Assembly (NCBI RefSeq): GCF_044386045.1
Contig: NZ_JBISCD010000039.1
Coordinates: forward strand, 1-64,000
Source: Thalassobellus sediminis
GTDB taxonomy: Bacteria; Bacteroidota; Bacteroidia; Flavobacteriales; Flavobacteriaceae
Direction: 5' to 3'
DNA length: 64,000 bases
Position numbers and translations under genes: made by a program. Under the pieces are notes generated by a model. The model was not told the origin of the DNA and made no database searches. It saw only the letters and a list, made by a program, of their open reading frames with translations. This document shows, piece by piece, positions 43,441 to 52,745 of the stretch (position 1 is the first letter of the stretch; the number at the start of each line of letters is the position of its first letter).

Positions 43441-45378
43441 ATGATTAAATTTTTTTCCGTTTTATGTTTAGTACTGTTGTTTAGTTTTAATACAGTAAAT
43501 GCACAAAACTTTAGCACCCACCAAGTTAAAAAAGGAGAAACCATAGAAAGTATCGCAAAGCGTTATTATGTAACACCCATCGATATTTATAGTCTAAACC
43601 CAGATGCTAAAAAAGGATTAAAACCAAGTACTGTTTTAATAATTCCTATTTCTAAAGCAAATAAACCTAAAGTAACTATTGTAAAAGAATTACAAGGCTT
43701 TAAAAACCATAAAACAAAGAAGAGAGAGACGTTATATAGTTTATCTAAACTTTATAACATAAGTCAAGATGATATAAAAAAGTATAACAAGTTTTTATAC
43801 GCAAATCCGCTTAGAAAAGGTGATAAGCTTCAAATCCCTGTATTTAAAACAACTGAAGTTGTAGAAGAAAACAAAGCTACCAAAACATATACAGTATTAC
43901 CTAAAGAAGGGAAGTGGCGTATCGCATATAAGTTTGGTATTACATTGGAAGAACTGGAAACATTAAACCCAGAAATGGGAGTTGTATTAAAAGAAGGACA
44001 AGAAATTAATGTGCCAAATCTTGATGAAACTCAAGAAAAAGTAGTAGACGAACAATTTAGCTATTACAAAGTATTGCCTAAAGAAGGCTTTTATAGATTA
44101 AAACTTAAATTAGGTTTAGAACAATCTCAGTTAGAAGCATTAAACCCAGAGTTAAAAGAAACAGGTTTAAAAAACGGCATGATTTTAAAAATACCGTATT
44201 CTAACCTAGCAAATGGGATTATTGAAGCAGATTCAGGAAGCATTAATTTAACCGATAGTATTTCTGATTTTAGTTCTAAACATATTGCGGTTATGTTGCC
44301 TTTTAGATTAAATCGTGTTGATTTTGATTCTTTAGCAGATACTAAACGTAGTATAAAAAAAGACCCTTATTTAAGAGCATCTTTAGATTTTCATTCGGGA
44401 GTATTAATTGCTATTGATTCTTTAAAAAAGCTAGGAGTTTCTCTAAAAGTAGATGTATACGATACAAAAAGAGAAGAAAGCGAAGTAGCAAGAATTATAG
44501 TAGATAATAATTTTGAAGATGTAAATGCGGTAATAGGTCCTTTAACGCCTCTTAATTTTGAGAAAGTAGCTTCTGAATTACGTCAGTATAATATTCCAGT
44601 TGTCTCTCCCATAGGGACAAACTTAAAGTTATATGACAATGTATTTCAATCAAGACCATCTGATGATTTATTAAAAAGTAAGATTATAAATTACGTAAGA
44701 AGAGATTCTTTGGTAAAACATGTAATAGCTATTTATGATGGTGAAAATAAAGAAGTAGCAAATGGTATTAAACGCGAATTTAATTTTGCTACTTTAATAG
44801 AGTCTAAAAAAGATAAAGAAACAGGAAAAGACAAGTATTATGTTTCTGTTGATGCAATAAAAAATGCACTAAAACCCGGAGAGAATATTGTGTTTTTAGA
44901 AACAAAAAATGCTGGTTTTGTGTCCAATGTTACAAGCGTTTTAGCGTCTTTAATTCAAAAAGAAAATACAGAAGAAAATCAACCAGCTATTGATATTGTA
45001 TTAGTTACTACTAACAAAAATAGAGCATTTGAAGATGATGAAGTTTCAAATGAAAATTTATCAAAATTACAGTTTCATTTTGTAAGTACAACAAAGGCTT
45101 ATAATGAAACTGAGAATAACTTTTTTGTAAACAACTACAGTCGTTTATATAATATTACACCTAACAAGTGGGCTGTAAAAGGTTTCGATTTAACAATGGA
45201 TGTTGTATTGCGTTTGGTGTCTTCAGAAGATTTATATGTATCAGTAAACAACGCGCCTCTTACAGAATACGTTGAGAATAAATTTGCTTACAAAAAGAAA
45301 ATGTTTGGCGGGTATTATAATGATACCGTTTATTTAGTTAAATATGACGATTTAGCTATTGTTGAGGTAAAACAATAA
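43441..45378 (+). CDS. LysM-repeat protein with periplasmic-binding-like domain
   Basis: The 645-residue secreted protein (signal peptide about 1-22) has about four LysM-type modules in the first 250 residues (HQVKKGETIESIAKRYYVTP, HKTKKRETLYSLSKLYNISQ, YTVLPKEGKWRIAYKFGITL, YKVLPKEGFYRLKLKLGLEQ). A type 1 periplasmic-binding-protein fold follows (about 280-640: IAVMLPFRLNRVDFDS ... AVIGPLTPLNFEKVASEL). LysM binds peptidoglycan. The PBP1 fold is shared with LpoA, which activates a peptidoglycan synthase, so a wall-growth accessory role is possible. A DUF3820 gene starts two bases after its stop. Confidence 0.88.
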   Translation: MIKFFSVLCLVLLFSFNTVNAQNFSTHQVKKGETIESIAKRYYVTPIDIYSLNPDAKKGLKPSTVLIIPISKANKPKVTIVKELQGFKNHKTKKRETLYSLSKLYNISQDDIKKYNKFLYANPLRKGDKLQIPVFKTTEVVEENKATKTYTVLPKEGKWRIAYKFGITLEELETLNPEMGVVLKEGQEINVPNLDETQEKVVDEQFSYYKVLPKEGFYRLKLKLGLEQSQLEALNPELKETGLKNGMILKIPYSNLANGIIEADSGSINLTDSISDFSSKHIAVMLPFRLNRVDFDSLADTKRSIKKDPYLRASLDFHSGVLIAIDSLKKLGVSLKVDVYDTKREESEVARIIVDNNFEDVNAVIGPLTPLNFEKVASELRQYNIPVVSPIGTNLKLYDNVFQSRPSDDLLKSKIINYVRRDSLVKHVIAIYDGENKEVANGIKREFNFATLIESKKDKETGKDKYYVSVDAIKNALKPGENIVFLETKNAGFVSNVTSVLASLIQKENTEENQPAIDIVLVTTNKNRAFEDDEVSNENLSKLQFHFVSTTKAYNETENNFFVNNYSRLYNITPNKWAVKGFDLTMDVVLRLVSSEDLYVSVNNAPLTEYVENKFAYKKKMFGGYYNDTVYLVKYDDLAIVEVKQ

Positions 45379-45380
45379 TT

Positions 45381-45608
45381 GTGATTCCAGACAAACAATT
45401 TCTTATAACCTTGGCGCATACTAAAATGCCCTTTGGTAAATATAAAGATAGGTACTTAATAGATTTACCAGAGTATTATGTGGTTTGGTACAATCAAAAA
45501 GGCTTTCCTAAAGGAAAATTAGGCGATATGCTTAAGCAAGTGTACGAGCTTAAATTAAATGGCTTAGAAGATTTAATTAGAAATATAAAAAAACAGTACC
45601 CTAAATAA
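45381..45608 (+). CDS. DUF3820 family protein
   Basis: The 75-residue cytoplasmic protein has the family signature MPFGKYKDRYLIDLPEYYV and WYNQKGFPKGKLGDML. The family has also been called a putative quorum-sensing-regulated virulence factor, but no biochemical function is established. It uses a GTG start two bases after the LysM gene, hence likely translational coupling. Its last 8 bases overlap the 3' end of the convergent DUF1796 gene. Confidence 0.85.
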   Translation: MIPDKQFLITLAHTKMPFGKYKDRYLIDLPEYYVVWYNQKGFPKGKLGDMLKQVYELKLNGLEDLIRNIKKQYPK

Positions 45609-46395
45609 TTTGTTTTAAAGGCTTATTGTATAGTCCTTGAAAAATAATTTTAGCAATGGTGTCATCAACTATATCTCTGTATTTTGTGCCAGAACAAGCA
45701 CCTTGAGATATGAAATCTACCCATATTACTGTATCATCTATATAGTCTAAATTTATATAAGGTTTGCCTTCAGAAACCTGACTTAAAAATAGAAATTTAG
45801 AATTTGGATTTACCTGCTTAATATATGAAACTAAGGGTTTGAAGCTTTCTAGTGATTGATTAACTGGTTGGTCAATTTTCTTATCAAAACCATTACTCCA
45901 ATCTAACCGTTTTTCGGGTTCTTTTATAATTGTTATAACAAATACACTGTGTTTTTGTGTTTCTAAAACAAGTTTTAATCTGTTAACTGCTCTTTCATAA
46001 TAATTATAATCCTCATCCGATTTTAAAGGGCTCCTATGGTTGAACATTTTTGAGTGGTAAAATTGATGTCCAGCCTTATTTTGGGTTACTTGAAAAATTT
46101 GATCTTTATCTAAAAATAATTTGAAATCATCTTTTAATGCATGTAAAATAATTTCGGGAGAAGAGAATATCCAGTCAAATGGATAAGAAGCATTTTTATT
46201 AGATGTTTTTTTTAAATATGTTGAAGTAGTACAGTTTTCTCCAAATGAAATGTTTTCATGTATTTTATTGCCTAGCCAAACATTAATTTTATTACTAATT
46301 GTATTAGCCTTAACTATTAAATCTTGCTCTGTGTTAGATAGAGGTTTTCTTTTTAACTTGTTTTTACTGTTAACAACTTTTTTAAATATTTTCAA
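45601..46395 (-). CDS. DUF1796 family putative cysteine peptidase
   Basis: The 264-residue protein has the DUF1796 pattern: NISFGENCTTSTYLKKTS (candidate active Cys about 55), SYPFDWIFSSPEIILHALKD, and a later GHQFYHSKMFNHRSPL segment (candidate His). Papain-like catalysis is only predicted for this family, whose members often occur in glycan or capsule loci; none is here. No signal peptide; the N-terminus is Lys-rich. Convergent with DUF3820 (8-base overlap), divergent from pyrG. Confidence 0.75.
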   Translation of the reverse strand: MKIFKKVVNSKNKLKRKPLSNTEQDLIVKANTISNKINVWLGNKIHENISFGENCTTSTYLKKTSNKNASYPFDWIFSSPEIILHALKDDFKLFLDKDQIFQVTQNKAGHQFYHSKMFNHRSPLKSDEDYNYYERAVNRLKLVLETQKHSVFVITIIKEPEKRLDWSNGFDKKIDQPVNQSLESFKPLVSYIKQVNPNSKFLFLSQVSEGKPYINLDYIDDTVIWVDFISQGACSGTKYRDIVDDTIAKIIFQGLYNKPLKQII

Positions 46396-46596
46396 AGATT
46401 GATTTGTTTAATGAATTGCAATATAAATAAAATTTAAAGTTTCTTTAAATATAAAACGACTAGAGTTTTTAGATTTGTAAATTTTATATAAAGTTAAAGT
46501 CATGTATTGAGTATAATTAAATTTTAGGCTTTTTCATTGTTAAAAACTAACTATAAATAACTAAAAACTTATTCAAGAATAACTGTTTTAATTTTG

Positions 46597-46604
46597 TAAA
46601 TTTG
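46597..46604 (+). promoter_or_regulatory. -7 box of pyrG
   Basis: TAAATTTG matches TAnnTTTG exactly and lies 20 bases before the pyrG ATG. No clear TTTG -33 box is found at the usual spacing, so this is a half match. Confidence 0.35.
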
Positions 46605-46624
46605 CCTGCGTTTATAAGCGCAAC

Positions 46625-48238
46625 ATGACACATACAACAAAATATATATTTGTAACCGGTGGGGTTACATCTTCATTAGGAAAAGGTATTATAGCAGCAT
46701 CACTTGCAAAGCTATTACAGGCTCAAGGATATAGGGTTACTATTCAAAAATTAGATCCATATATAAATGTAGATCCAGGAACGTTAAATCCTTATGAACA
46801 CGGTGAGTGTTATGTAACGGAAGATGGTGCCGAAACCGATTTAGATTTAGGTCATTACGAACGTTTTTTAAACGTACCAACCAGTCAAGCAAATAATGTA
46901 ACTACTGGTCGTATTTATCAAAGTGTCATTCAAAAAGAACGTCGCGGAGAGTTTTTAGGTAAAACAGTTCAGGTGGTTCCTCATATTACCGATGAAATTA
47001 AAGAGCGTATTCAAATTTTAGGAAAGTCTGGAGATTATGATATTGTTATTACTGAAATAGGAGGTACTGTTGGAGATATTGAGTCATTACCATATATTGA
47101 AGCCGTACGTCAATTACGATGGGATTTAGGAGAAAATAATGGTATTGTTATTCACTTAACGTTAGTACCTTACTTATCTGCCGCAGGCGAATTAAAAACG
47201 AAGCCAACACAGCATAGTGTTAAAACACTTATGGAAAGTGGAGTGCAAGCAGATATTTTAGTTTGTAGAACAGAACATAATTTACCAAAAGATTTACGTC
47301 GAAAATTAGCTTTATTCTGTAATGTTAAGGAAGAAGCCGTTATACAATCTATTGATGCATCTACTATTTATGATGTGCCTAATTTAATGTTAGAAGAAGG
47401 CTTAGATAAAGTGGTTCTTAAACAATTAGGTTTAAATAGTTCGGTACCAGATATTTCTATATGGAATAAGTTTGTACACCGTTATAAAAACCCAAAAACC
47501 GAGGTTACTATTGGGTTAATTGGTAAATATGTAGAATTACAAGATTCTTATAAATCTATTTTAGAAGCTTTTATTCATGCAGGAGCAGAAAATGAAGTTA
47601 AAGTTAATATAGAATCTATACATTCTGAGTATTTAAATGATGATAATATAAAACTTAAACTAGGGCATTTAGATGGTGTTTTAGTAGCTCCTGGTTTTGG
47701 AGAACGTGGTATAGAAGGAAAAATAACAGCTATTAAGTTTGTGCGTGAAAACAATATTCCATTTTTAGGAATTTGTTTAGGCATGCAAATGGCAGTTATA
47801 GAGTTTGCTAGAAATGTGTTAAACATTGAAGATGCAAATTCTACCGAAATGGACGAGAATACAAAGAACCCTGTCATTGATTTAATGGAAGATCAAAAAA
47901 CAATAACAGACAAAGGAGGAACTATGCGTTTAGGAGCATGGGCTTGCGATTTAAAAACAGGTAGTAAAGTACGTGATATATATAAGGTAGAAAGTATTAA
48001 AGAGCGTCACAGACATCGTTATGAGTTTAATAGTGAATTTAAAGAGCAAATGGAAACTGCAGGTTTGTTAGCAACTGGTTTAAATCCAGATACAGACTTG
48101 GTAGAGATAGTAGAGATTCCAGATCATCCTTGGTTTGTAGCTGTTCAGTATCACCCAGAATATAAAAGTACAGTGGCGAATCCACATCCGTTATTTGTAG
48201 CGTTTGTTAAGGCAGCATTGAGCTCTAAAAAGAAGTAA
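46625..48238 (+). CDS. pyrG: CTP synthase
   Basis: The 537-residue protein has an amidoligase domain (about 1-270) starting YIFVTGGVTSSLGKGIIAASLAKLL with KLDPYINVDPGTLNPYEHGE and GRIYQSVIQKERRGEFLGKT. A class I glutamine amidotransferase domain (about 290-535) follows, with the nucleophile in PFLGICLGMQMAVIEFARN and His/Glu in AVQYHPEYKSTV. It converts UTP to CTP using ATP and glutamine, the last step of pyrimidine nucleotide synthesis. yidC follows on the same strand, 119 bases away across a palindrome. Confidence 0.96.
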   Translation: MTHTTKYIFVTGGVTSSLGKGIIAASLAKLLQAQGYRVTIQKLDPYINVDPGTLNPYEHGECYVTEDGAETDLDLGHYERFLNVPTSQANNVTTGRIYQSVIQKERRGEFLGKTVQVVPHITDEIKERIQILGKSGDYDIVITEIGGTVGDIESLPYIEAVRQLRWDLGENNGIVIHLTLVPYLSAAGELKTKPTQHSVKTLMESGVQADILVCRTEHNLPKDLRRKLALFCNVKEEAVIQSIDASTIYDVPNLMLEEGLDKVVLKQLGLNSSVPDISIWNKFVHRYKNPKTEVTIGLIGKYVELQDSYKSILEAFIHAGAENEVKVNIESIHSEYLNDDNIKLKLGHLDGVLVAPGFGERGIEGKITAIKFVRENNIPFLGICLGMQMAVIEFARNVLNIEDANSTEMDENTKNPVIDLMEDQKTITDKGGTMRLGAWACDLKTGSKVRDIYKVESIKERHRHRYEFNSEFKEQMETAGLLATGLNPDTDLVEIVEIPDHPWFVAVQYHPEYKSTVANPHPLFVAFVKAALSSKKK

Positions 48239-48310
48239 GCTAATGCCAGAATGTCACAAAATTAAAATTGGATACATTTTTGACATAAGCATAACAATAT
48301 ATATTTAAAA

Positions 48311-48343
48311 AGACCTGTTAGGTTTACAAGACTTGACAGGTCT
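48311..48343. repeat. Inverted repeat between pyrG and yidC
   Basis: The arms AGACCTGT (48311-48318) and ACAGGTCT (48336-48343) form an 8-bp perfect stem around a 17-base loop, followed by AAAATTT. It may be a weak terminator of pyrG or a REP-type element. Similar AGACCTG palindromes are familiar from Bacteroidota intergenic regions. Confidence 0.5.
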
Positions 48344-48357
48344 AAAATTTGAAATAC

Positions 48358-50256
48358 ATGGAAGAAAAGAAATTAGACATTAATTCGATAATAGGGTTTG
48401 TACTTATTTTCGGAATTTTAGCTTATATGCTTTGGCAAAACCAGCCAACACCAGAAGAACTTGAGGCGCAAGAAAAAGCAAAACAGGAACAGGTTGAGGC
48501 AGAACAAAAAAGTAAAGCTCAAGAGCAAACAAAAGTTGTAACTGCCAATGATTTTGTAGTTGGCTCGCAAGTCGATTCTCTTCAACAAATTAAACTACAA
48601 AATAAATTAGGTGCTTTTGCTTATTCAGCAATTCACTCAACTAATAAAGAAACGGTCGTTGAAAGTGATTTATTGGCTTTAAAATTTAGTAATAAAGGAG
48701 GTTACCTTTCTGAAGTAAAATTAAAACAGTTTGTAAATTACGATTCGGTGCCAATTTATTTAATAAAAGATAATAATGCGTCTTTCAATATTAATTTTGG
48801 AACTTCGGATAGCCGAATTTTAAATACTAAAGATTTACCATTTATACCAACTGTTACTAAAAACGGAGATATTACTATAATTTCTATGAAGTTAAAAGCT
48901 TCAGAAACTAAGTTCTTAGAATTCCGTTATGAGTTAAAAGAAGGTGATTATATGATGGGATTCACCGTGCGTTCTCAAGGATTAGGAGATGTTATAAATC
49001 AATCTCAAGCTATTAATTTAGATTGGAACCTTAAAGGATATCGTCATGCAAAAAGTATTTCTTATGAAAATAGATACACAGATATACATTACGATCATGA
49101 AAATGGAAAAGCTGATTATACAGGCGCAAGAGATGCAGATGAAGAACTAGAAGATGTGTCTTGGATAGGGTTTAAACAACATTTCTTTTCATCTGTATTA
49201 TTAACTGATTCGCCATTTAAAACAGCAAATATAAAAGCTGAGAATTTAGTAAAAGATGAAGATGTTGATACACTTTATACTAAGAATTTTGAAGCTACAA
49301 TACCTTTGCAATTACAAGGTGGAGAAATTAATCAATCAATGGATTTGTATTATGGACCTAACGAATACAAAACATTGCATGCTTATAATAGAAATTTAGA
49401 TGAAATTGTACCATTTGGTTGGGGTATTTTTGGTCTTATTAACCGCTATCTATTTATGCCGTTTTTCGCATTTTTAGGAGGCTTTTTACCTTACGGAATT
49501 GCTATTATAGTTATGACAATTTCTATAAAACTGTTAATGTCTTTTGTACAATATAAGCAGTTTTTATCACAAGCAAAACTTAAAATTCTAAAACCAGAAT
49601 TAGATGCCATTCGTGAAAAGCATAAAAACAATAAAATGAAAGCGCAACAAGAAACAATGGCGTTGCAAACTAAAGCAGGAGCAAGCCCAATGGCAGGATG
49701 TTTGCCAGCTTTAATTCAGTTGCCAGTGTTTTATGCATTATTCCAATTTTTTCCATCGGCTTTTGATTTAAGACAAAAAAGCTTCTTGTGGGCAGATGAT
49801 TTATCTTCATATGATACTATTTATGAATTCCCTCCAGGGTGGAGTATTCCATTTTACGGAGACCACGTAAGTTTGTTCCCGTTATTAGCGTCTATTGCAA
49901 TTTTCTTCTATATGCGTTTAACAACAGGACAAAATATGCAAGCACAACCACAACAAGAAGGGATGCCAGATATGGGTAAAATGATGAAGTATATGATGTA
50001 CTTCTCTCCAATAATGATGTTGTTTTTCTTTAATAACTACGCATCAGGATTAAGTTTGTATTACTTTATTTCAAACTTAATTAGTATCGGAATTATTTTA
50101 GTTATTAAGAATTATATTCTTGATGAAGATAAAATTCATGCTCAAATTCAAGAGAAAAAGAAACAGCCTAAAAAGCAGAATAAGTTTCAAAAGAAAATGG
50201 CTGAAATGATGGAGCAGGCAGAGCAGCAAAAGCAAGCACAAAAAAAACGTAAATAA
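48358..50256 (+). CDS. yidC: Membrane protein insertase YidC
   Basis: The protein has about 632 residues. There is an N-terminal membrane anchor (about 9-26), a large periplasmic beta domain (about 80-345), and the conserved insertase core (about 360-590) with helices FMPFFAFLGGFLPYGIAII, AGCLPALIQLPVFYALFQFF, LFPLLASIAIFFYMRL and PIMMLFFFNNYASGLSLYYF. The C-terminal tail is Lys/Gln-rich. It inserts and folds inner-membrane proteins alone or with Sec. An upstream TTG (48349) would add three residues; ATG 48358 is preferred because EEKKLDINS follows it directly as in homologues. A good terminator follows. Confidence 0.95.
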   Translation: MEEKKLDINSIIGFVLIFGILAYMLWQNQPTPEELEAQEKAKQEQVEAEQKSKAQEQTKVVTANDFVVGSQVDSLQQIKLQNKLGAFAYSAIHSTNKETVVESDLLALKFSNKGGYLSEVKLKQFVNYDSVPIYLIKDNNASFNINFGTSDSRILNTKDLPFIPTVTKNGDITIISMKLKASETKFLEFRYELKEGDYMMGFTVRSQGLGDVINQSQAINLDWNLKGYRHAKSISYENRYTDIHYDHENGKADYTGARDADEELEDVSWIGFKQHFFSSVLLTDSPFKTANIKAENLVKDEDVDTLYTKNFEATIPLQLQGGEINQSMDLYYGPNEYKTLHAYNRNLDEIVPFGWGIFGLINRYLFMPFFAFLGGFLPYGIAIIVMTISIKLLMSFVQYKQFLSQAKLKILKPELDAIREKHKNNKMKAQQETMALQTKAGASPMAGCLPALIQLPVFYALFQFFPSAFDLRQKSFLWADDLSSYDTIYEFPPGWSIPFYGDHVSLFPLLASIAIFFYMRLTTGQNMQAQPQQEGMPDMGKMMKYMMYFSPIMMLFFFNNYASGLSLYYFISNLISIGIILVIKNYILDEDKIHAQIQEKKKQPKKQNKFQKKMAEMMEQAEQQKQAQKKRK

Positions 50257-50280
50257 TTACGATTGCATATTAAAAAAAAA

Positions 50281-50312
50281 GCTGTCATTAATTATAATGG
50301 CAGCTTTTTTTT
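50281..50312 (+). terminator. Terminator of yidC
   Basis: The stem GCTGTCATTA (50281-50290) with TAATGGCAGC (50295-50304), one G-U pair, is followed by eight T (50305-50312) and preceded by nine A. A textbook intrinsic terminator. Confidence 0.85.
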
Positions 50313-50379
50313 ATATACAATTTGAAAATAATATTTTCGTTTATATTTTACTATTTTATATCAATTCTATTTTAATATT

Positions 50380-51081
50380 ATGAAGTTTATAGCTTTTAGT
50401 TTTCAGTTATTATTCACTACTATAATTACTGCTCAAAGTATTAATCAATTTGATGCAGAAGGAAAACGAGATGGTGTTTGGAAAAAAACATTTGATAATA
50501 CGAAAGTATTAAGATATGAAGGTGCCTTTTTCCATGGAAAAGAAGTGGGGTTATTTAAGTTTTACAAGAACGTAAATGGTAAAGCTGTTTTGGCTGCTAC
50601 CAGACAATTTAATGAAAGTAATACTATAGTTGATGCAAAGTTTTATTCATCTAAAGGAAAGCTTATTAGTGAAGGGCAAATGGATGATAAAATATATATT
50701 GGTACTTGGAAATATTATCAAAAAAACTCAGATGCCTTATTAATTTTAGAGCATTATGATAATTTTGGCAAACTTGATGGAGAGCGTTTTGTGTATTATA
50801 AAAACGGACAAATAGCAGAGAAACAGTTTTATAAAGCAGGAAAATTAGAAGGCGAATCATTTTTGTATTCAGAAGAAAACAAGGTTTTAAAATCCTTTGT
50901 TTATGTTAATGGTGAGTTACACGGTATATCTAAATATTATAGTCCTGATGGAGGTTTATTAGTAGAAGGCAATTATAAAAGAGGTAAAAAAGATGGCGTT
51001 TGGAAATATTATGAAAATGGTGTTTTAAAAGAAGAAAAAGATTTTACCTATAAACCTAAATATAAAAAGAAAACTCCTTAA
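50380..51081 (+). CDS. MORN-like repeat (YwqK-type) protein
   Basis: The 233-residue secreted protein (signal peptide about 1-19) is built of about eight short repeats of the MORN type: GKRDGVWKKTF, GKEVGLFKFY, EGQMDDKIYIGTWKYY, GKLDGERFVYY, GKLEGESFLY, GELHGISKYY and GKKDGVWKYY. Database labels often call these YwqK-family antitoxins, but the repeats alone do not support that, and no toxin gene is next to it. Probably an envelope-located repeat protein of unknown function. The stop codon lies in the stem of the terminator. Confidence 0.85.
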   Translation: MKFIAFSFQLLFTTIITAQSINQFDAEGKRDGVWKKTFDNTKVLRYEGAFFHGKEVGLFKFYKNVNGKAVLAATRQFNESNTIVDAKFYSSKGKLISEGQMDDKIYIGTWKYYQKNSDALLILEHYDNFGKLDGERFVYYKNGQIAEKQFYKAGKLEGESFLYSEENKVLKSFVYVNGELHGISKYYSPDGGLLVEGNYKRGKKDGVWKYYENGVLKEEKDFTYKPKYKKKTP

Positions 51082-51093
51082 TAATTTAAGGAG
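51074..51093 (+). terminator. Terminator of the MORN-repeat gene
   Basis: The arms CTCCTTAA (51074-51081) and TTAAGGAG (51086-51093) form an 8-bp stem. The stop codon TAA forms the end of the first arm. A CTTCTTTTTC stretch follows. Confidence 0.6.
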
Positions 51094-51170
51094 CCTTCTT
51101 TTTCATAAACAATTTTTAATGAGTATTAATAATTGTCTACAATTATAAAAAACCAAACAAATTTAATTTA

Positions 51171-52565
51171 TTAATTAGCAGCAGGTAATAAAACTTGATC
51201 AATTACGTGTACTACACCATTTGTTGCCAATACATTTAATAAGCTACCAACTAATCCAGCAGGAGGATTTGTTCCTGCAGCATCTTGAATTGTTAAAGTA
51301 TCTAAATCTATTACTACATTTTGTCCATTTAGCATGGGAGCTTGTAAATCATCTGTTAAATCTGTAGAAAATATATATGCATTTGGCTCAACAACATGGT
51401 GCGTTAATATGCCAGCTACTGCTGTTGGGTCAGTATCGTTTATAACAGCCTCAGTTAAACCAGCAGCTATAAAAGCGGCATCAGTTGGTGCAAATACTGT
51501 GTATGGACCATCTCCAGAAAAGAAATTAGCTAAACCTGCTCTTCCTAAAGCGGCAGCTAATAATGTAAATTCTCCAGGTGTACCAGAAGCAAATCCAGCA
51601 ACAATTTCATTTATAGTTTGAGTTGGTGGTACTAATGTTCTATCAATTACATGTACAATCCCGTTTGAACCAGGTATGTTTGTTGCTACTACAGTTGTAG
51701 TTCCGTTTATTGAAACTGCACCTCCTGCATTAGTAACATAAATATTCCCTCCTAAAGTTTGTACTTCAGCAGCAGCAATACCTGAGACAGGTAGCATATC
51801 TTTCATAACTGTTCCATCAACTACGTGGTAAGCCAATACAGCATCTACAATGTCTGCTACGGCTGATAAATCGGTAATTCCAGCAGCAGTAAAAGCATCA
51901 TTAGTTGGAGCAAATAAAGTTAAACCATTATCATTCGGCCCGTTACTTAATAAAAGTTCTAATATACTAGGGTCAGCAGCTTGTACAGCAGCTATTAAAG
52001 TTGTAAAATCTTTATTAAAATAAGCAGGAGCGACTATAGTACCAACAATTGGTAGAATAGATGGTGGAACCATAACACTATCAATTATATGTACTACACC
52101 ATTTGTGCCTATGGCATCAACCAAAATTACTTGAGCATTAGCTATAGAAACACCATTACTGTCTGCAACTACATCAGCATTTTCTCCGTTAGCCATTGTT
52201 ATTGTGCCACTTGTTACAGCACTTGCTTCAAGAGCTGCAGATGCAAAAACATGATATTGTAAAACGTTTTTAAGTACATCTTCTGGAATATCATTAATAT
52301 CGGTTTGACCAAGAGCTGTTAGTAAATCATCAAAGGCATCGTTATTTGGTGCAAAAACTGTAAAATTACCATCACCACTTAGTAAAGTTATTAAATCAGG
52401 ATAGTTTGTTAGAGCTGCTTCCAGTTTAGATAATTGCGGAGTTGCTTGTGCTAACTCTACAATGTTGTTAGTTGGTATAAATTCGATAATATCATCGTCA
52501 TCATTACATGATGTTAACATGATTAATCCAATTAAAAGGATAGATAATTTTTTAAAATTTTTCAT
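51171..52565 (-). CDS. Lipoprotein with three fasciclin (FAS1) domains
   Basis: The 464-residue lipoprotein has lipobox Cys20 in MLTSCNDDDD. Three FAS1 domains (about 35-170, 182-315, 325-462) each carry the paired signatures TVFAPNNDAFDDLL and TNGVVHIIDSVMVPP or close variants. FAS1 domains mediate adhesion; the acidic Asp-rich stretch after the Cys is typical of surface-exposed lipoproteins in Bacteroidota. It is a single-gene unit, divergent from mnmA. The upstream 180 bases are extremely AT-rich. Confidence 0.92.
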   Translation of the reverse strand: MKNFKKLSILLIGLIMLTSCNDDDDIIEFIPTNNIVELAQATPQLSKLEAALTNYPDLITLLSGDGNFTVFAPNNDAFDDLLTALGQTDINDIPEDVLKNVLQYHVFASAALEASAVTSGTITMANGENADVVADSNGVSIANAQVILVDAIGTNGVVHIIDSVMVPPSILPIVGTIVAPAYFNKDFTTLIAAVQAADPSILELLLSNGPNDNGLTLFAPTNDAFTAAGITDLSAVADIVDAVLAYHVVDGTVMKDMLPVSGIAAAEVQTLGGNIYVTNAGGAVSINGTTTVVATNIPGSNGIVHVIDRTLVPPTQTINEIVAGFASGTPGEFTLLAAALGRAGLANFFSGDGPYTVFAPTDAAFIAAGLTEAVINDTDPTAVAGILTHHVVEPNAYIFSTDLTDDLQAPMLNGQNVVIDLDTLTIQDAAGTNPPAGLVGSLLNVLATNGVVHVIDQVLLPAAN

Positions 52566-52723
52566 AATATTTTTATTTAGCTTTAATATTGTTTAACAAA
52601 AATATAAAATAATTAAACAAAAAACCAAATATTGTTTAATTATTTTTTAAAAAAAATCAACAAAATAAATTTTTGTTGATTTTAAAGAACGGATTTTTCA
52701 TTAACAAACAAATCAATTATATG

Positions 52724-52731
52724 TATATTTG
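52724..52731 (+). promoter_or_regulatory. -7 box of mnmA
   Basis: TATATTTG matches TAnnTTTG exactly and lies 14 bases upstream of the mnmA ATG. No clear TTG is found at the -33 position. Confidence 0.4.
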
Positions 52732-52745
52732 CATCTTAATTTTTC

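Noticed and set aside
50380..51081. Antitoxin of a toxin-antitoxin pair
   Set aside because: The protein is secreted and made of MORN-like repeats, and no toxin-like gene is adjacent; the name comes only from database habit.
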